Shown here one piece after another: positions 59,011 through 64,000 of a stretch of 64,000 nt of DNA. A program made the translations under genes and the position numbers. How positions within the stretch are numbered: the first letter of the stretch is position 1; the number at the start of each line of letters is the position of its first letter. Origin of the DNA: Chrysaora quinquecirrha (Eukaryota; Cnidaria; Scyphozoa; Semaeostomeae; Pelagiidae); assembly GCA_014526335.1 (NCBI GenBank), contig JACTAT010000010.1:4954282-5018281 (forward strand), in the 5' to 3' direction. The notes under the pieces were generated by a model that was given only the letters and a program-made list of their open reading frames with translations, did not search any database and was not told the DNA's origin.

Positions 59011-62000
59011 ATGAAAGAGAAATCGATATATTTGCTCAGTATTTTAATCATTCTGGCTTTGAGAACTCTGGCAAAACAAGGAGATCAAAGGTATGGTCTG
59101 AAAAAAAAACGATTTTTCGCTGTGACATTGATGACATTACGATTGTTATTGTGAAAATGCCAACAAAGTAGTAGACTAGTAGCCTTGTTTCATAAGGCTT
59201 TCACCATCCAGTTATTATCGCCCGATCCTAAGATTTCCTTTATGCAAATGAACACTTTAGTGAGGGCGTGTTTGGGGAGGGGGTTTCGAAACCGTAAAAT
59301 CGCTCAAAAATGTGCTCAAAATCCTTAAAACCGTGCAATATTTTGAACAAACCCGTATGGCGCGATGTTAAGTCTCCTTTTTCAGGAAAATCGCACAGAA
59401 TCTATTAAAACTCTAGGTTAGTCAACCTTTACTGTTCATTCACTTCACCTTTTTCAGACGTTTTCCTCCCATAATTTTCGTTTTCATTGCTGGCTAACCT
59501 GTAGTTCACTGAGTCGGCATTTACACTCTTTTTTTTATAAGAACAATTTTATAAGAACACGAGCCTGGTTTTTGCCCAGATCTTAAGAACAATATAAGAA
59601 CAAGCTGAGGCTGGGCCTTTTCATAAGCCCTGAGAATATCAGCAAAATATGAAAGTACGACAGTCAGACAACGTAAAAAGCAAGCAAACAGTGAACTGGA
59701 CAAGCATGCTCCATTTTACACAACCCTATTACCACTAAAGACATTCACTGACAAAATCTAGATGTCTCAGTAAACAAGGAATTAAGAACAGATTAAGAAC
59801 ACTTCAGGATCCAAAAGGCAAAAACTTAAGAACAGCCAGCCTGAATCAAAATTTCCTGGTTCTTATAAAAAAAGAGTGTAGTTTGAAAAACGCAAAATCT
59901 CAACTGTATTACACAATATTGCACACCGTGTATAATACCCAGCTTTTTGCTTCGATATCGGTCTAATCAGGAAGTACATTAGATCAGAGGTTTGGGGGGG
60001 CTAGGAGAAAGGCTGCAGCCTGGTTTCGAGAACTCCGACAGTATTTTCTGTCTCATTTTCCTAGGCAGCACAGTCAACATGCAAGCACAATTGAAGGCCC
60101 TCGTCGTTTTAGCGACCGCATCGCGATTGTCGGTGGAGGTCCTTCTGGCGTCGACATGGCGTACAGGTTGAAACAGAAGGGATTCCGAGGCATTACGATC
60201 CTTGAGAAAAGCCGGAGAGCGGGCGGCAAGTCGCGGACGATAGACTATCGAGGGGCTGCACAAGAAATGGGAACTTGCTATCTCTCACCGGATTACGAGT
60301 CGAACATTATCGATCTGGCGAAGAAGTTTATGCCGGACTCCTTAGTTCACATGCCTGTGTCATCAGTTTGGCTTGATAACACAGCCGGACCTATACCGTA
60401 TCAGAAATACGTTATCATGGAAATCCTCAAGCACTTTAACACAACGGAGAAGCATCAAGCGCTCAAGAAGCTGTTGGGTAATATCCAACACTATATCAGT
60501 CTGCATCAGGCATTGTTTGGGAATTACACAGGAGAACTGATGCCGAGGCCTAATGCTACGGTAATGCACGAGATAAGAGGTACGTTTATGCAGTTCCTTC
60601 AAAGAAACAAGCTAACTGGCATCTTACCAATACTGTTGCCGGCTCATACGATGCAAGGGTATGGGCATATTGATGAAATAGCCGCGCTGTATGGTTTGTT
60701 ATGGAATACACCGAAAATGATGAACGGGATACTGCGAAGAGTACAAGGAGCAAATAATGACGGTAAGCGCTTTGATCAAAACTCCATGCAACCTCTACTG
60801 TAACTGCGGAGAGGAGATGTGGAGGAGGAAAAAGCTAAAAACTCCTCCAGCTTAAAAACTCCAGTTTAGGGGCTGATTTTATGAGAGTTTTCAGCCCGAG
60901 CTGGAATTTCAGCCCGATTAAATGGGCTACAAACTCAGCCTTCCTCTCCAGTCATCTCTCTGCAAAATGATTTGTGATTACATGAGAAAATTTCAGCCCG
61001 GGCTGGAATTCCAGCACTCCTTCAGCTAGGCGGGCTAGGATTTCCAACGGGCTGAGATTTTTCATGTAATTGCAATATTTTCCCAGCCCAGGCTGAAAAC
61101 TCTCTTTGCGCAAACCCAGTTTCACTGTGGCTTTAAGTTTGTGCAAAAAAGGTTTCAATTCCGGCGTCATTTGTCTTGTGTATTCCATTTCAGCCCGGCT
61201 GGAAACGTTCACCTACTTGCATGCAACTTTCATCCCGGCCAACTAAGCGGAAATCCCAGCCCGGGCTAAAAACTCTCATATAACCACCCCCTTAGTTATA
61301 AGGAGTTTTTCGCTATTTCCTCCTCCACATTTCCTCTCCGTAGTAACAGTAGAGGATGCATGGAGGGTACATTTACCAGCCTGGTTTGCTTATGACTTAA
61401 ACGTTTACGCTGCGATACTATTTTAGCTGGCAACGACCTCCCGGAAAGAATGGATTGCAAACATTGTGGCTCATTGATTAATGGCACGCACAGAGCGTCT
61501 TTAAATTTTACTAGGCGACGTTAAAAACGAGGTGTTTAACTTAAGAGCAACTTTTTGCATCAAGACTTTTAATTACGAAAGGTCCTAAATTTGAGTTTGG
61601 TGAGGGTTTTTGTGGAGAGGAAAGAAAACTCGGGAGAAAGAAAGCCAGGTCTTCCATAATAACCCTTATTCTTCAACCCCTTTGAGTTTGTTATTAAGTA
61701 GGAATAAATTGCTCATCGATTTGTGCATATCATTATTTTGAGACCATCAAATTCAACAAAACCAATCCTGCAAACAAAAAACACACACAAACACATTCTC
61801 TTAGTTGAATATCTGTTAAATAACTGTCTATATACACATACAATAACAGAACGCAACAAACTAAAATTTTAGTTAATAACCATTCGGTCCGTTTCTGAAA
61901 TATAAAGTTCTTTTCCAGGCTTCTACATGCTTAAACCTGGCTTTCAAAAACTGTGGGAGGCCATCATTCAAAAAGAAAATCTCCATATCGAATACGAGGT

Positions 62001-62947
62001 TGATATCCATCACATGTTCAGGCGTCGCAAAGGATCATGGTTATGCACAAGAAATCTGCGTGAATGTCGATTCTATGAATTCGTGATCTGGACACCAGAG
62101 CTCAGACCGAGTCTTCGCAAGTTTCATCCGTCTTACGCGGAAGAAAGACGAATTTTCAACCGCATGGCCCTGTGTATTTCACAACCACACTTGCAGATAC
62201 TGAAGGATTGAAACGAGGCCAGTCTCCAATTGAGTTCTGGTTTAGCAATGCACTGAAGAAAAGAGAGCACAGCATATGGGTTCAACGAGATTCATACGCG
62301 ACGCTACAGGGGTACAAGGGGCCGGCCTATCAAAACGGATCTTTACCATCAGGTATGAAAATTAATAGAAACCATAGCAATGTATTACATCTTCTCCGCC
62401 GTGGATAAATGAAGCTCAACCAAGGCATTAAGCTATTAACTGCAAGTTTGAATTGATGCAGTTGTATATATTTATTACATGGGTCTTAGCCTTGCACAGA
62501 TCAACTGCTGCCTTCGCCGTAATTCAACTCAATCCAAAATGGTAAAATGCAAAAATAGTTGTTGCTGTAGTTAATGAGCGTGTTCGTTGTGCCATTCTGA
62601 ATATTTCTTTTCTTTAAGGGAATGATGGCAAGAAAACACGCACCACAGTTTGCTATCAATATGGAAAGAGACGAGCCTCGACAAGAAAGCTGCGAAGAAT
62701 CTTGAAAGCCTCACTACGAAAAATCGGAGCGACTTCAATCAACATCAAAAAGGTGTTTCCATGGCGATATTTCCCAAGATTCAACCCGAGAGATGTGCGA
62801 AGAGGAGTAATATGGGATATTCTTGATATGCAAGGCAAACACAGAATGTGGTATACAGGGTCTTCGGTTATATTTGAATCCGTGAAAAGTGTTGTGGAGT
62901 ACAATAAGTTGTTGATCAGTAAGATGAAGACTCCATACGAACAATAG
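59011..62947 (+). CDS. Secreted FAD-dependent amine-oxidase-like oxidoreductase, copy B (frameshifted)
   Basis: Tandem paralogue of copy A with the same four-exon plan and phases: 59011-59090, 60065-60762, 61919-62352, 62619-62947. Signal peptide MKEKSIYLLSILIILALR; FAD motif IAIVGGGPSGVDMAY and EKSRRAGGKSRT; HTMQGYGHIDEIAALYGL; C-terminal VFPWRYFPRFNP. It differs clearly from copy A, so it is an old duplicate. Exon 3 is 434 nt where copy A has 435. One base is missing at about 62167-62168 (after CGCATGG), and the frame read straight through stops at TGA at 62209-62211. Beyond the gap the sequence still matches copy A in the other frame (DTEGLKRG, KKREHSIW), so the break is recent, a null allele, or a sequencing error. 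A splice acceptor-like TTTTTCCAG abuts the ATG. Confidence 0.8.
59522..59880. mobile_element. ATAAG-family element E11 (word AAGAACA)
   Basis: Left end TACACTCTTTTTTTTATAAG AACA, right end GGTTCTTATAAAAAAAGAGT GTA. AAGAACA recurs about six times inside (AATATAAGAACAAGC, TTAAGAACAGATTAAGAACA). It interrupts the AAACCG-rich repeat that is uninterrupted at 43290-43715. It lies in intron 1 of copy B. Confidence 0.8.
60784..61363. mobile_element. Inverted-repeat element with reiterated CAGCCCGGGCTG motif
   Basis: Ends ATGCAACCTCTACTGTAACT GCGGAGAGGA and its inverse (TCCTCTCCGTAGTAACAGT AGAGGATGCAT), about 50 bp of terminal repeat. The interior repeats TTTCAGCCCGGGCTGGAA-like palindromes about eight times in both orientations. 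It starts 22 bp after the exon 2 donor of copy B. Confidence 0.75.
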
Positions 62948-63239
62948 AAGCTCACTTGATTACTTATTATTGCTGACACTATTGTTAAATTAATGAAAAA
63001 GAACATGATATGTCATTGAAAATGGGGTTTTAATGCAGGCTTCCTCAAAATGATGTATTTTGAAAAGTTCTGTTGTTAAGCAACTTATATTCTGCATCAC
63101 AGTTCAAAATTCATAGATCATGCAAGCGTCAAACTTCATACTTATCACAATCAGTTAAACATTGAAATTAATTTATTATTTACTCATTAACCCAAATTTT
63201 GCCTAAGAAATTCCTGCTAAAGCCCCAAATTTCGTGCCC

Positions 63240-63718
63240 CAAAAAAGAACTGCTACACTCGCGGGGTATCTAAGCCTAGTTTTGGACGGGAACGTGCCAT
63301 TTTAGTTCAAAATTTGGACCCATATCTGAAAAATCGTGGCCCTTAATTCCGCAAACCTGATAAAAATTGTGACCTATAATTCCGCAAACATGACGAATAA
63401 TATGCCCATACTTCCGCAAGGCAAAAAACATTTTTCAGACACAAAAAAATCATCTAATGATACTGTAACCAGGTAATGTTTTACAGTACATTATCAGCTC
63501 TGACTGGACATTCTTATATAAATGCTAAGCTTGCCTCCGCATAGTTCTGCAAAATTTCTCCAGAATATTACCCATAATTCCACAAGATTCCTGAAGTGGT
63601 TCCCATAATTCTGCACTTACTTCCAAAAATAACACCGATAATTCCACACTTTTCAGAAAAAAGGTACCCCTAAACAATGGCACGTTCCCGTACCTCAAAC
63701 CTATTAACATACCCCCCC
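63240..63718. mobile_element. Inverted-repeat element with reiterated ATAATTCCGCA motif
   Basis: Inverted blocks GGGAACGTGCCATTTTA (63289) and AATGGCACGTTCCCG (63676) lie inside a GGGGTAT/ATACCCC outer pair. Between them ATAATTCCGCAA / ATAATTCCACA words recur about seven times. Related outer blocks occur at 8.4-9.2 and 22.1 kb. Confidence 0.6.
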
Positions 63719-63793
63719 CCTGAGCTGCTACGAGTATTAGAAATTTTGGTAAAAAATCATTATTTTCTGCCCTTATTTTTACTTCTTCCATTG

Positions 63794-64000
63794 AAGGTGA
63801 AGATGAAATAGCGTATTAAGTGCCAGTCATTAGGATCTCAGTAGTAGATTAACTAATCGAGACATCCACCCTGGCGGTGATGCTGCCGTAGCTAGGACTA
63901 CAGCCCCAGCCTCGCTGAGCTTCTGACATCGTGAGCCAGCTTGGTAAGGCCACCATTAGGATGAGACAATAGCAGGCCAAATATTTTGCCGCTGAAATTT
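63794..64000 (-). mobile_element. tRNA-derived SINE, copy 7 (runs to window edge)
   Basis: Reverse orientation: GAAGGTGAAGATGAAATAGC, AAGTGCCAGTCATTAGGATC, then CACCCTGGCGGTGATGCTGC and the head GAGCCAGCTTGGTAAGGCCA. Most of the element is present. Confidence 0.7.

Overview
The window is eukaryotic nuclear DNA from an invertebrate animal. Coding exons of 35-1230 bp with GT-AG borders are separated by long, AT-rich introns full of short inverted-repeat transposons. The gene set (NACHT-WD40 protein, adenylate kinase 2, SNX17, secreted FAD oxidoreductases) and the repeat content would fit an anthozoan cnidarian such as a stony coral, but that is an inference from content; nothing in the sequence names a species.

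Layout. (1) 1-13042, minus strand: a NACHT-WD40 STAND protein gene (NWD1/NWD2-like). It begins with a MGSCAS-type acylation signal, then an acidic low-complexity region, a DUF4062-like domain, a NACHT ATPase and WD40 repeats that run off the left edge. (2) 15504-18933, minus strand: adenylate kinase 2. Six exons are clear; the last exon was not found. (3) 19498-29960, plus strand: a complete 14-exon SNX17 gene (447 aa) head-to-head with AK2 across about 560 bp, a likely shared promoter. (4) 30.0-48.4 kb: gene-poor and rich in miniature transposons, an 8-bp satellite (37.07-38.54 kb), a minisatellite (35.1-35.57 kb) and GAT/ATC trinucleotide tracts (44.1-45.1 kb). It holds one candidate three-exon gene on the minus strand (35636-38977) for a 72-aa secreted peptide precursor. 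(5) 49.13-52.47 kb: a very large inverted repeat with about 1.2-kb arms and a hAT-like transposase fragment in each arm. (6) 52509-62947, plus strand: two tandem paralogous genes for secreted FAD-dependent amine-oxidase-like proteins with identical intron positions and phases. The second copy has a one-base frameshift in its third exon.

The most striking non-gene signal is a dispersed family of about eleven inverted-repeat elements. They share outer ends (TACAC...TTTTTTTATAAG), but each carries its own 7-base word (AAGAAAC, AAGAAAG, AAGCAAC, AAGGAAC, AAGAACA and others). That word is present in the terminal repeat and reiterated through the element. A tRNA-derived SINE with a (TTCACC)n tail is also present in seven copies.

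Exon borders were read by eye from splice consensus, reading-phase continuity and protein-family knowledge. No alignment or database search was run.
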